The translations under genes were made by a program, and so were the position numbers. A DNA stretch of 64,000 bases from Perognathus longimembris pacificus. Its lineage: Eukaryota; Chordata; Mammalia; Rodentia; Heteromyidae. This document shows, one piece after another, positions 1 to 10,310 of this stretch. The stretch is taken from positions 51,725,377 to 51,789,376 of the forward strand of contig NC_063168.1 in the NCBI RefSeq assembly GCF_023159225.1, written 5' to 3'. The notes under the pieces were generated by a model, which made no database searches, was not told where the DNA came from, and was given only the letters and a program-made list of their open reading frames with translations. Positions within the stretch are counted from its first letter, which is position 1. Each line of letters starts with the position of its first letter.

Positions 1-43
1 TGCGCACATGTCAGTCCCAGGACTTGAATTTCCTGAGATTTTT

Positions 44-216
44 TTTCTCAACGAAACTGCTCTGTAACAAGCCACAGCTCTACTTCTGGCTTTTAGAGGT
101 TAATTGGAGATAAGAGTCTCACAGACTTTCCTGCCCAGGCTGGCTTCAAAGTATGATCCTCAGATCTCAGCCGCCTAAGTAGCTGGGATTATAGGTGTAA
201 GCCCCCAGCACCATGA
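44..216 (-). repeat. B1-Geo composite SINE, partial
   Basis: Reverse-oriented SINE. It reads the Geo-type segment first (CCACAGCTCTACTTCTGGC), then the linker AATTGGAGATAAGAGTCTCA, then the B1/7SL-like half with GTAGCTGGGATTATAGG. The distal Geo end is eroded. Confidence 0.75.
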
Positions 217-334
217 TATTTATTACTTATGATGCTCTGTGATCTCAGAGATGTTTCTCATCATACACTTAAGCTTTAGTTGTATCTGTAAGAGAAAAGA
301 AAAAATGTCTGAGATGAATATCTTTTTGTGTGCA

Positions 335-556
335 GGTACTGTGGCTCTATCTCAGGACCTGGGTTCTGTCCCATAGCTTTTTTGTTCAAAATAGTGCTCT
401 ACCATTTGAACAAGTCCACATGTAAGTTTTTGGTGTTTAATTGGAAATAAAGAGTCTCACAGACTTTTCTGCCCAGGCTGGCTTTGTACTGCAATCCTCA
501 GATCTCAACCTCTTGAGTAGCTAGGTTTAGAGTGTGAGTCATCAGAGCCTGGCTTT
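335..556 (-). repeat. B1-Geo composite SINE, diverged
   Basis: Same order as other minus copies: Geo half with CTCTACCATTTGAACA, linker AGAGTCTCACAGAC, then the B1 half with CTTGAGTAGCTAGG. Many substitutions indicate an older copy. Confidence 0.75.
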
Positions 557-2928
557 AGGGTCAATATCTTTGTAATATTCATAGGTGCACAAATCACAGG
601 TAGAACAACATTTCTTCATTGACTTGAAGGACAGTGGTGTCAATCTCAAAAAGTAGCAATGCTGATGAGCCCAGTATACTTAGCAGAATTCAACAATGGC
701 TTTATGGCTTCTGCCCAAATATCTTCAGTAGTAAGATGCGCACAACTAGAAAGCTTTTTGAAATTTCCCCAAAACTTGAGGCTATCTTTTAGAGTATTTG
801 GTAGTATTTTTTTTTGTCTCCAGAACAAGACTGATCACTATGTGACACACAAGAGCAATTAATGTTTCTTAAAATAAATTAAACTGCCTTTTGTTGGAAG
901 CAAAGACATAAATGTCTGTGAATCTGAGAACACTGAATCAAGAAGTCACTCAGGAGAGACAGCTGTCACGAGAGTGATTTCCTACGTAACCTGAAAAGCC
1001 GAGTCTTCTCTAGAGATTCAAAATAAATTAAAGTTCAAGAGAAACTGCTCAGTCGGATATGAAATAATATGACTCTTTAGGGGTCTATACAAGAAAGCCT
1101 TTGGACTAAAATAGATGAGATACCAAGTCTTAGCTGAGAAATCCTGCTAATTAAGACATCTCAAGTGAGTATTTCCATACATGCTTTTATTTTCCCAAGG
1201 TGAATGGAGCCCTTTCAAATCTCATATTCATTCAGTCATTTGTTCCACCATTCACTCAGCTCTTAGGCATTCACTGAGTACCTGCTTTGTCAGGCTCTGA
1301 GGTCAGGATGCTCCTTGGTAAACTGTCCCTGCCTGAATTGTTGTTATGAGAATTGTCTGGAAGGGAGCTGGCCAGGGGGCAAAGGCATCTGCTAGAAGAG
1401 GACAAGAAATATCTCCAACCTTTGGAAATGGAAAGGCTGAAGCCACTCTAAAAAAAACTCTTAGTGTAGAAAGATGAACAGATTCCATTTAAGAGAAGAT
1501 TAAAGAGAATTGAAAACATGCTTCAGAACATGAAGAGCTCAGCCTTTTCTCTTGGTGAAATTCCATGAATTGATTACATTCAAGAGAATCAAGAGATTCG
1601 CGGTGTAATTTTGCCATCTGAATGCTACAATCATTTAATATTGTCATCTTCATCAAGTTCTTTCAGCAGTAACTGCCTCTCAAAATTGGAACAAATAAAG
1701 GGTGGTTTCTCCAGGCTCCCTCTTCCGCCCCCTCTCTCACCACCCCATCATTTCTGCCCCTTCTTGTCACCCTTCTAGGTGCCCTTTAGTGACCCCTCTT
1801 ACTATCTCTGCACTGTTTGAGATTGATCTCATCACAGAAGAGCAGGCTTACGCACTGAGGATTTGCCAGGCAGTCCCACATGCCCAGTGCTGGTCTCTCA
1901 GTACTTACATGGAAAACAAAGAAAATTAATTCACTAAGCCAAGGGCTGGTTGTTGTTGTTTTTATTGTTGCTACTGTCTTTGTCTTTATGTGAGATTATA
2001 TCAACTTTTTTGTATATATGCATTTAATTTTATTTGGTATATACCATTATGACCTTATTGGAGGTGAAACCCATTACAGGATTAAAAATATATTTTATGA
2101 TTAGTCAACTCCACAAAGACATTAATACTGCTGTGAAAGACCAAAGGGGGTATGATATATTTATTTACAAAGTCCTTATATGTAAACATTTAATCTATAT
2201 ACTGTTATTTAACTTATAGTGAGAGAGCTTTTACATAGACAAGGAAATGATGCCCTGTATTTCTATCCATATTCAGCAATAGCATAATATAATAGAACAT
2301 CAGATTTTCTTTTTGATTAACATTATGCTTTTCTTAGATAATTCTCTAATTTTCAAAAGTACTAGATATATTTAGGTGTTATAAAACTAAAACTATTCAA
2401 GCCAACATATTTGGCTTATAATTTTATTTTTAGAATAAACTGCCATAAGCAACCTGGCAATCAACACTTTCTATAAGAACAAAACTACTTTTAAACATTA
2501 ATTTACAAGATATACAACATTTATCCTGAATAGCTGTGATTTTAGTACGAAGTCATTGTCACATGTATAATAGCAGGATTTTTTTTTTTGCATAACATGA
2601 AGCTCTGAAATTTAACTGATGAATTATTGCCACAATGGCTTATTGTTGGCTTCCTACAAGAAAGGATAAGAACTACTAGTATATTCCATCTTTTCATTAT
2701 TTTGAGGTCAACTTTTTACTCAGAAAGTTCTCATGACTTTATATTACTCAGAAGAAAGCCCTGCCTTGACCTTAATATCCACCCTTTCCTTCTGCCTCTT
2801 GCTGTCTCTGCCTGCATCATGCAAAGGCCGTCTCCTCTAAGGCCTCAGTGCTTATTGCTGCCTCTCTGGATATTTCCTCCACATTCCTGCCTCCATCAGA
2901 TTCTCTGGTTACATGGCTATTTAATACA
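557..2928. other. Unique intergenic sequence with one MIR/L2-like patch
   Basis: No coding exon was recognised. About 1225-1380 resembles the shared end of old MIR/L2-type repeats in reverse (CATTCACTGAGTACCTGC, then CTGTCCCTGCC). The remainder is AT-rich sequence I cannot assign. The open frames here are short and show no family resemblance. Confidence 0.4.

Positions 2929-2980
<52 letters not shown>
2929..2980. repeat. (CA)n microsatellite
   Basis: Uninterrupted CA dinucleotide run of about 50 bases. Open frames crossing it are artefacts of the repeat. Confidence 0.95.
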
Positions 2981-2981
<1 letters not shown>

Positions 2982-3233
2982 CCCTCTCTAGTCTAGCCAC
3001 CACAGCACACTCAGTTCTCCTAGCGGCGTCTTTTCTTTGCAGTACATGCTGCCACCACATACTGAGTGGTGCAGGTGTGTTTGCTGTGTGCCTTTCTGCC
3101 ATTACATTGGTTTGTTCATAGTTTACTCCCTGTACTTAAATCGGTCATTGACACATACCACCGGCCCCAATGACTGAATGGATGGATGACCTCAAGAATG
3201 AATAAGCAAGTGAACACATCTGGTTGTTCATTC

Positions 3234-3235
<2 letters not shown>

Positions 3236-3271
<36 letters not shown>
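3236..3271. repeat. (CA)n microsatellite
   Basis: CA run of about 35 bases, some 250 bases from the previous CA tract. Confidence 0.95.
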
Positions 3272-3273
<2 letters not shown>

Positions 3274-4450
3274 ATCACTGTTTCATTTCTTTAAGATGTC
3301 CCTCTTTCCAACCATTTTGTGGCTGGGACTCCTCTTAATGCAGTCATTAAGATCATGGGTCTAAAATCTTAAGTGGAACTTCTGAATTATAAAAGAGATA
3401 CAACCTTGGGAAGCAGAGGCAGTGAGTACAAGAACAACCATGTCTGTGCTACTGCATTCACTTCTTCCTTCTTTCAGCACAACTTGGAGCTTTTACTCCA
3501 TACCTACAGACTCCCCCCTCTTCCAAGTCACGTTTTAGAATTAACTATTAATAAAGTGAACAGAGCCAGCACAATCTGGAATGCCAAACCAAGTTCCCCT
3601 TTGACCAAATTCATGCATTCCAACATCACAGAGGTAAAAAGAAGAAAGTTTCTTGCCCTGAAGGAAGACTTTTTTTCTTTTCTTTTGAGACATTGGAATG
3701 CATGGAATCGCGCCGCGTGGAGCCAGCTGCACAGTCATTCCTGGAGAGAAGCTTGACATTTTCTGTGACACCTTTCATGATTATGTAGGCGTAGCACAGC
3801 CCCAGTCTGATTGCTATAAAAAAAAAATAAAATCGTACTAAATCTCATCTTAACCCATTGCATCCTTACTCATGTTAACTGGTAACTCAACTGCAACTGG
3901 TTTTGGTTTTGGTTTTTGGAGAGGTTCATAAGCGGGAGGTGCACAAGCAGGAGGCTCACAAGGCCCCCTTCATGACCCCATGGCCCCCTCCCCCAGCTCA
4001 CTCTCATTTTCCCTCACCCTCACTTCATTTCTTTTGAAAACCATTCCCGCTGCTGTGAACACTCTTTGAACTGATACTTTATGTGGAAAATTCTTCACTT
4101 AAGAACTGGCTCATCCTTTGAGTCAATACTGCGTTAATCACTTGTGTTATCTCCCCAGATTACCTTCACAGTTGGTTTAGTTTCAATTCCAGAGTCCATT
4201 TTATTTGAAAAAACATGCCGGCATGACAGCGATTTAGTGCAGTCATGGCCGAGGCATAGAAAGCAGAGGTTGATGTTCCATCTATGGGTTTGCAAGAAGA
4301 CAGATTCACAGATGTGTCTACCTCAAAATGTAGTTTACTCGTTTGGGGGTGATTTGGCCCTCTGCTAGGAACAGGCTGACAGAGCTTAGTGAATGTTCAT
4401 GATCTCAGATTCCTCTAGTGTCAACAGGGATGATGGTTTCTGTCTCCCTG
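3272..4450. other. Unique intergenic sequence
   Basis: I see no exon or confidently named repeat. A C-rich patch near 3960-4015 is present. Sequence just before 4451 may belong to the flank of the LTR that follows. Confidence 0.4.
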
Positions 4451-4755
4451 TACTGCTGCAGAAAATGCTCTGGGAAGAAGCAAGCTGCACTCGAAAAGTT
4501 GGAGAAGTCAGGTTTATTACACTGGTGGTCCCAGAGGAGTTCCTACTCCAAAATCTGAGCCCGGCTGACAGGTGCACAGCCCTTTTATACACAGATTCTG
4601 GGTTTTAGTTTCAGGTAGAGCACAGGAGTTTCTGAGTTTTGGTTTACTCCAATGGCTAAAGTTTCTCGAAAATTACTTGCAAGCCGGTTCTGGCAATAAC
4701 AGGTTAAGCTACTTCTCATAATAGCAGGTTTTTCTAATTCTTCCCTCTTATGCTT

Positions 4756-4761
<6 letters not shown>
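4451..4761 (-). mobile_element. Endogenous retrovirus LTR (copy A)
   Basis: On the minus strand this has LTR architecture. A U3-like region is followed by the TATA box TATAAAAGGG (near 4583), then an AATAAA signal (4513-4518) about 65-75 bases further. The element ends near CTGCAGCA. A diverged relative in the same orientation lies at 6585-6880; both share CTTGCAAG and AACTCAGAA-type U3 blocks. No provirus genes are recognisable. The family is probably ERVK/ERV1-like, but the class is not certain. Confidence 0.65.

Positions 4762-4805
<44 letters not shown>
4762..4805. repeat. (CA)n microsatellite
   Basis: CA run of about 44 bases directly abutting the LTR's U3 side. An AT-rich (TA)n patch follows near 4858-4875. 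Confidence 0.95.
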
Positions 4806-4806
<1 letters not shown>

Positions 4807-4919
4807 AGATATATGTTGTATTTCATACATCTCATATTCCATATTTAACTCATGTGAGATATATATATATATCATATATACCTCATATTTAATTCATAGA
4901 CAGAAAGCATCATCTTTTT

Positions 4920-5551
4920 TGGAAATACATATATTTTAAATATTTATTGTAAAGGTGATGTACAGTGGGGTTACAGTTACATAAGTAAGGTAATGAGTAC
5001 ATTTCTTGTTGAACAGTATGCCCCTCCCTCATTTTCTCCCATCCCTCCCCTTAGCTACCCTCCCCTCCAAGTAGTAAAGTTTATTTCCAACATAGTGTCT
5101 AGTGAGTATTACTGTTGCATTGGCTCACCCTTCATCCCACCTTTTCTGTGTTTCCCCTTCCTTCCCTTCTCCAAATAAGATAAACTTATATGTAAGACAA
5201 TGAGTGCAGAAATAAAAAAGTGACAACAGGGAATAAACCAAAGGCGGGGGGTAGAGAGAAAGAAAGAAAGAAAAACTGAAAACAGTGTACTAGAAAACCC
5301 TCTTGTTTCCATTTCTTGGAGTTCATTTCGATGAGCAGCATTTTATATGGCCATATGTACATGAGCTATTGTGATCCTCTGCTGAGAATATCCTAGGCAT
5401 ATTCTTAACTATTACAAATGAGAGAGACCATGCAGCCTATGTTTCTTTGGGTCTGGCTTATTTCATTTAACATAGTTTTTTTTTCAAGTCTTTCCATTTC
5501 CTTACAAATGAGGCAATGCCATTCTTTCTGATGGACGCATAGAATTCCATT
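4920..5551 (-). mobile_element. L1 3' end, minus strand (3' part of a 5'-inverted L1)
   Basis: Reverse of an L1 3' UTR with the antisense ORF2 terminus. It includes the L1 hallmark ATGTTTCTTTGGGTCTGGCT, reverse of the ORF2 segment SQTQRN. The same family occurs at 14040 and 44453. The element continues in the opposite orientation from 5552. Flanks at about 4902-4919 and 5913-5925 share AGAA-AGCATC-TTTT, a likely degenerate target-site duplication. Confidence 0.85.
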
Positions 5552-5912
5552 GCCTGAAATTAGATCCTTATATATCATCACTCTGCACCAAAATCAATTC
5601 CAAATGGATCAAAGACCTCAATGTAAGGCAAGATACCCTGAAGATATTACAGGAAGTGACAGAGGAAACACTAGGGCTCTTTGGCACTGGTTCAAACTTC
5701 TTAAGATCCGGAAACACAACAAATCAAAGCAAGGCTGTACAAATGGGACTGTATTAAACTGCAGAGATGCTTCATGGCAAAGGACACAGCTAGCAAGATA
5801 AATAGAAAGCTCACAGATTGGGAGAAGATCTTCACTATACGACAGACAAGTGCCTCAATCAAAAACACACCTAGAGCTCAAAAAATTAAACCCCCTAAAA
5901 TCAAATCCTCAA
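5552..5912 (+). mobile_element. L1 ORF2 fragment, inverted 5' part of the same L1
   Basis: Plus-strand translation gives KLDPYISSLCTKINSKWIKD, then DLNVRQDTLKILQE, the well-known C-terminal region of L1 ORF2. The frame is then broken by stops. It directly abuts a minus-strand L1 3' end, in the head-to-head arrangement expected from twin priming. Confidence 0.85.
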
Positions 5913-5925
5913 AGAAGCATCTTTT

Positions 5926-6584
5926 AGCTTGTGCTGCTTCAAGGGCTGGCATCCTTGCAAAGCAAGGACGTGTGCAGCCATCTTCCTTTCTAGCTCTAAG
6001 GTGCTAGAAGGTGAGCGGATCACGAGGGGCAGTGCGCAGGGAATGATAAAGCGCCCTGTGGTTATGGCTAAACCCAAGCCTGCTAAGGTGGAGCAGCCTT
6101 GTCTTGAGACCCATCCTCCACACAGTTCCTGATGGCTGGGTTTGGGGAAAGTTCCCTGACAGCAGTCCCTCACCACGCCTGGCCCGCCATTCAACCCCTA
6201 TTTCATTGAAGAGATTTGGGGAGACCAAATATACAGTTTCACCTTAGCACTTGCAGAAGGAGTGCAATCATTTGTTCTGGAACTGCAGAAAGCCACCAAT
6301 CACTTCACATTTGCTCACACTGTCATACAACAACAGTTTTCTCCTCCCTTTGTAAAGAGAATCCTTGAACTGATGACTCCTCCAAAACTGGTGGTGACTA
6401 GGCTGCTCCTCCGTCCTGCTGGACGGGCCTGACTAGGTCTGAGCGCCCGGGGACCTTACTTTATCCAGAAGCAGGTGGTTAGCGCCAGTCCATCTCTGCA
6501 CAGAGTCTGAAGAGGCTGCAAATCCCTCATGGAACTGTGGGCCCTCAGGAAGAGTAGAACCAGGACAGTAGTCAGAACAGTTGT
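5926..6584 (+). other. Unassigned segment between two LTRs, possible retrocopy or ERV interior
   Basis: This is less AT-rich than its surroundings. On the plus strand about 6195-6430 stays open and reads like protein (for example EGVQSFVLELQKATNHFTFA, then QQQFSPPFVKRILELMTPPK). I cannot name a parent gene. It lies between two LTRs of the same orientation, so it may be leftover ERV interior, LTR-derived sequence or a decayed processed pseudogene. Confidence 0.3.
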
Positions 6585-6880
6585 CAGTTCCAGCCACTGC
6601 AAGTGGCATTCAGAGAGTTGGAGAAGGCCAGCAAAGGCTGAGCCCCATCTGATCCACCCAATTACAATCCTTTTCTACTTGGCTTCCGGTTTTACTTTCA
6701 GGGAGAGCACAGGCTTTTTGAGTTTTGGCTTACCTCAGTGGTTATAATTGCTCAAAAATGACTTGCAAGCTGGTTCTAGAAATATCGGGTTAAGCTAGTT
6801 CTGATAGTGATAGGGTCGAGCCAGCTTTGATCCTGACAGGTTTTCCTTATCAGTGCTCCAAAGCTGTCTCTAGCTTTAAT
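6585..6880 (-). mobile_element. Endogenous retrovirus LTR (copy B), diverged
   Basis: Collinear with the LTR at 4451-4761. Shared blocks include AGTTGGAGAAG, GAGAGCACAGG, GAGTTTTGG and ACTTGCAAGC, followed by GGTTAAGCTA. The TATA and AATAAA regions are more decayed than in copy A. With copy A it could be the 5' LTR of a collapsed minus-strand provirus. Confidence 0.6.
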
Positions 6881-6929
6881 TTATTTTCTTTTTCCTAAGT
6901 TATTGCACAGTGATCGCTCTCTCAAAGAC

Positions 6930-7045
6930 AAAATTTGGTTGCACACCTATCACTCCAGCACTCAGAAGGCTGAGGATGGAAAATCATGAGTTTAAGGCCA
7001 ATCTGGGGTACACAGGGAGGCTCTGTATCAAAACACAAACAATAT
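6930..7045 (+). repeat. B1-type (7SL-derived) SINE
   Basis: Contains CTATCACTCCAGCACTCAGA, AGGCTGAGGATGG and GAGTTTAAGGCCAATCTGGG, followed by GTATCAAAACACAAAC. This is the order of a rodent B1 element. Confidence 0.75.
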
Positions 7046-7088
7046 ATAATATATTTAAAATGAAGTACTTTCTATGCTATGTAATGTC

Positions 7089-7183
7089 TTTTTTTTGTTT
7101 TTTTTTCCAGAGCTGAGGACCAAACTCGGGGCCTTGCGCTCACCAGTCTGGCGTTCTTCCGCTGAGCCAGATCCCCAGCCCCA
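7089..7183 (-). repeat. ID-type SINE (tRNA-Ala/BC1-derived) with target-site duplication
   Basis: A poly(T)-led reverse ID element. It carries ACCAAACTCGGGGCCTTGCG and ends GCTGAGCCAGATCCCCAGCC. It is flanked by the duplication CTATGTAATGTC at 7077-7088 and 7184-7195, which confirms retroposition. It lacks a Geo right half. Confidence 0.88.
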
Positions 7184-7195
7184 CTATGTAATGTC

Positions 7196-9384
7196 AAAAC
7201 AAAAACAACTAACAAATCCTAAGAGGCATCCTGTTTGGGTTCAACATCACATGGCTTTTATTTTATTGTCGATGTAAATGAATACATTATGGGTTCCTAT
7301 TCGATTTCAATCAAGAAAGTAAAAGTTTATAGAAGTATCCAAAGTGTTTTCTGGGCTTCTTCAATGTGTGGCCATTGCTAACATCTCCGGTAAGCACCTC
7401 ATCCTATAACATCTCCTGAGAGCTTCACGGAGGTGATTGACTTCCATCAGACAGTCAGACAGCCAGGAGCAAGGGCTGAAATTCCTAAGTCCCTGAATTG
7501 CCTGCCTCCCTCTAACCACAAGGCTATAGAGCTCCTATTTTGAATAATTGCTTTCTTTTAATTTTTTAAAAAAGTCATCGGGGATGCTTTCACAGGACAA
7601 AGTAAGGAGGGCCTACCCACTTCAATATTAATCTTGGAGCAGCAGTCCCAGTGACAAGGGAATTTCTCATAATGTGTTGTGGGGGGGAGTGCCAAGAAGG
7701 TAATTAAAATTGCTGCCATACCTTTAGGCTACTGCAGACTACAGGGTCTCTTGAAGGTCAGTCATGTAAGAAGTTCTGTGCTTATAAAAATAGGTCTGGC
7801 ATTCCTTACTGAGTCGCAAAGGGCAGTGTGTGCTTTGGCTTAGAAATACAACAGCTTGATTAAAAACTTCCAGGGGAACTGTCAAAAAAACAGGGGATGC
7901 AAATCTATCTAGATACATGGAACTTTGAGAACAGGCTCTGCTGTGGTGAGCAAGGCGCTGTTAGGGTCTTCGTAGTTGCCCCTGCAGCTATGTCACCAGG
8001 TGGGAAGACTTTGCAGTGAGCAGGCTGGAAACCAGATCTCAGCACTGCCACTTCATACATCAGGGAAGTTACTTAACCTCTATGAAGTTCAGTTTCTCCC
8101 TCCTTAAGGCAGGGACAAGAAGGTAAGCCAAAGGGCATGGCCTAAAAAGATAACTGAGTCAATGGCAGAGGGACTCGCTCTCATCCATGCCAGGAAACAG
8201 AGCTACAAAGGACGGCGGGCACCAGAGCTTTCTATCCTGCCCTTGTGTATCCCAACAAGAATGAAGAAGAGTAAGAGTTAACAGGAATGGGACTCCAGGG
8301 TCTTCTCTTAAAGTGCTTTAAAAGACTAGGAGGTTTTCTGTGTTGCTTTGCTTTTTGAGCATCCAACAAAGTGCATTACTGACAAAGAGAAAAACAGGGC
8401 TTAAAGGAGAAATGAGAAAACCTCAAAGATTTGTTCAAGGGTTTGAGTGCATTTTAAATACTTAGGATTAGCAGGTCTTAGCAATATGTGTCTGGCATGT
8501 GTAAAAATGAGTTGAAAGCCCATTGAAGCGATGGCTAAGTCAAATTCAATTCAGGCCTAGCCAATTTTTCAGAGCAAGTAGTTTATGTGTTCATCATAGC
8601 CAATTTGACTGACAGGCAAAGCCATCAATATAGAAATAAAAGCCATTTAATCCTTTTAAACGGAATTTACCATCTGGTTGTGATTGCGTGGGACCCACTG
8701 TGTTCTGGGAATCTGACTGGTGGAGCCCAGGCTCTCCTGACCAGCATCTACTGGGGCCTCCATGAGCCCAGCAATAGCCACGCTCTATGAGCTTCACCAA
8801 AGCCCCAGAGGATGTCACTCCACATATTCCTGTACTAAAGGAATTTACTTCTGATATCCTGTACAGGCATAGGGCACGTTTTGGGAGACCCAAAGGTAGA
8901 GCTCACTCATCCTTACAACCCCCATCTCAGGAGGTGGTGCTCTCAGTTTTGGCCTTCCAAAGTGAGCAGATCGCCATTGTGGTGACCTGTGAATTTTAGG
9001 AATGCCAGGAATGCCAGGTCTACAACATGGGAAGGGCTCATTTTCCAAAATTTAGCAAGCTCCAAGGAAGGAAAATGCTGAACTGAAGCAGACCCAGAGT
9101 CTAGCAGGTGTGGTTTAAGTAGGGGGTGGGGGTGGAGTGGTCATCACCATTTGTGACATCTTCTAGTGTCTCCTTCAACCTAAACCCAAATCTTCTCTGT
9201 CACCACAAATTGATCAGTTAGTTCCAACCTGGTATAAGCAGTTTCAGGAGAACAAGTAGAAAAAAAGAGGAACCAGAAGGAAGATTGTAACTACGTAAAG
9301 TGGCTCAAAACTTAGCTGCTTGGGATGAGAAATCAAGGGATCATCACTTGAGGCCAGTGAGGGAAAAGAAAAAAAAATACTTTA
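7196..9384. other. Unique sequence with one MIR fragment
   Basis: A MIR core is recognisable at about 8020-8110 on the plus strand (AAGTTACTTAACCTCTATGA, then CAGTTTCTCCCTCC). Otherwise I see neither exon nor named repeat. The open frames near 8594-9048 overlap one another on both strands and resemble no known family. Confidence 0.5.
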
Positions 9385-9612
9385 TCTCAATGGCTGTGCG
9401 TGGTGGTGCAGACAGTGGAAGTACAAAGGCTAGGCACAGGGGTGCATATCTGAAATCCTCAATGAAATGAGGAAGTACAAACAAGAGGATCATAGTCCAG
9501 ACTAGTATGGAGATCCTATCTTGAAAATAACCAGCATTAAGTGTTGGCTTAGAGCCTCAAGTGGTACAATTCCTGCTTAGCAAGTGTGTGCCACTGAGTT
9601 CAATGAGGAAGG
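9385..9612 (+). repeat. Diverged B1-ID composite SINE
   Basis: The B1-like start GTGCGTGGTGGTGCAGACAG is followed by CATAGTCCAGACTAGTATGG. An ID/tRNA-like tail has GCTTAGCAAGTGTGTGCCAC. Old and weakly conserved. Confidence 0.5.
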
Positions 9613-9755
9613 TGAGGTAGGAGAAAGAAGAAAGACTGGGACTATTGGACCCTATTCTCAACTACAGTTTTCACTCTAAGGCTCCACTCGGTTCAGAATA
9701 AATACCATCCTAGGTAACATGGAGTTTATCATGAAACTTAGTTTATTTTTGTTTG

Positions 9756-9762
<7 letters not shown>

Positions 9763-9810
<48 letters not shown>
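9763..9810. repeat. (TG)n microsatellite
   Basis: Pure TG run of about 48 bases. Confidence 0.95.
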
Positions 9811-9811
<1 letters not shown>

Positions 9812-10074
9812 TTTTTGCATTTCCAAAGTATTTTATACTTCTTTGGTAAAAGAAGCATAGTTTTCTTAATAAATAACCTATCTCTAAAAATACCTTAGAC
9901 AGCAACCTTGATAACTTGCCTTTCTTTCTGTTCTCCATCCAATTTACTAGCAAGACTTGTCAGTGTCATTTCTAAAACATAGTCTCCCACCCTCTCCATC
10001 TTTATCACCACCTCTGAAGTCTAGACCACTATCTTGTCTATTGGATTTCTGTCACCTCCTCTCTCTCAATTGGC

Positions 10075-10310
10075 TTCTATTTGGGCTCTTCTAATTTATT
10101 ATCCACCCAGTGGCAATAGTGATATTCTTAAAGTGAAAATCAGATCCTATCACTGGCCTCCTTCAAGCCCTTTCATTGCTTTCTCTTGCCAGAATAGAGC
10201 CCCATCTCCCTAAGGCAGCCAGCAAGGCTCTGCCTATCTCAATAGCCTCTGTTGTCTCTACTCCAGATCAACCATTTTCTCTGGTTCCTCTCTGCAAAAG
10301 GTTTACTTAG
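10075..10310 (+). repeat. LINE-2-like fragment
   Basis: Resembles an L2 interior segment: AATCAGATCCTATCACTGGC, then CTTCAAGCCCTTTCA and CAGCAAGGCTCTGCCTA. The assignment is by eye. Confidence 0.45.
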
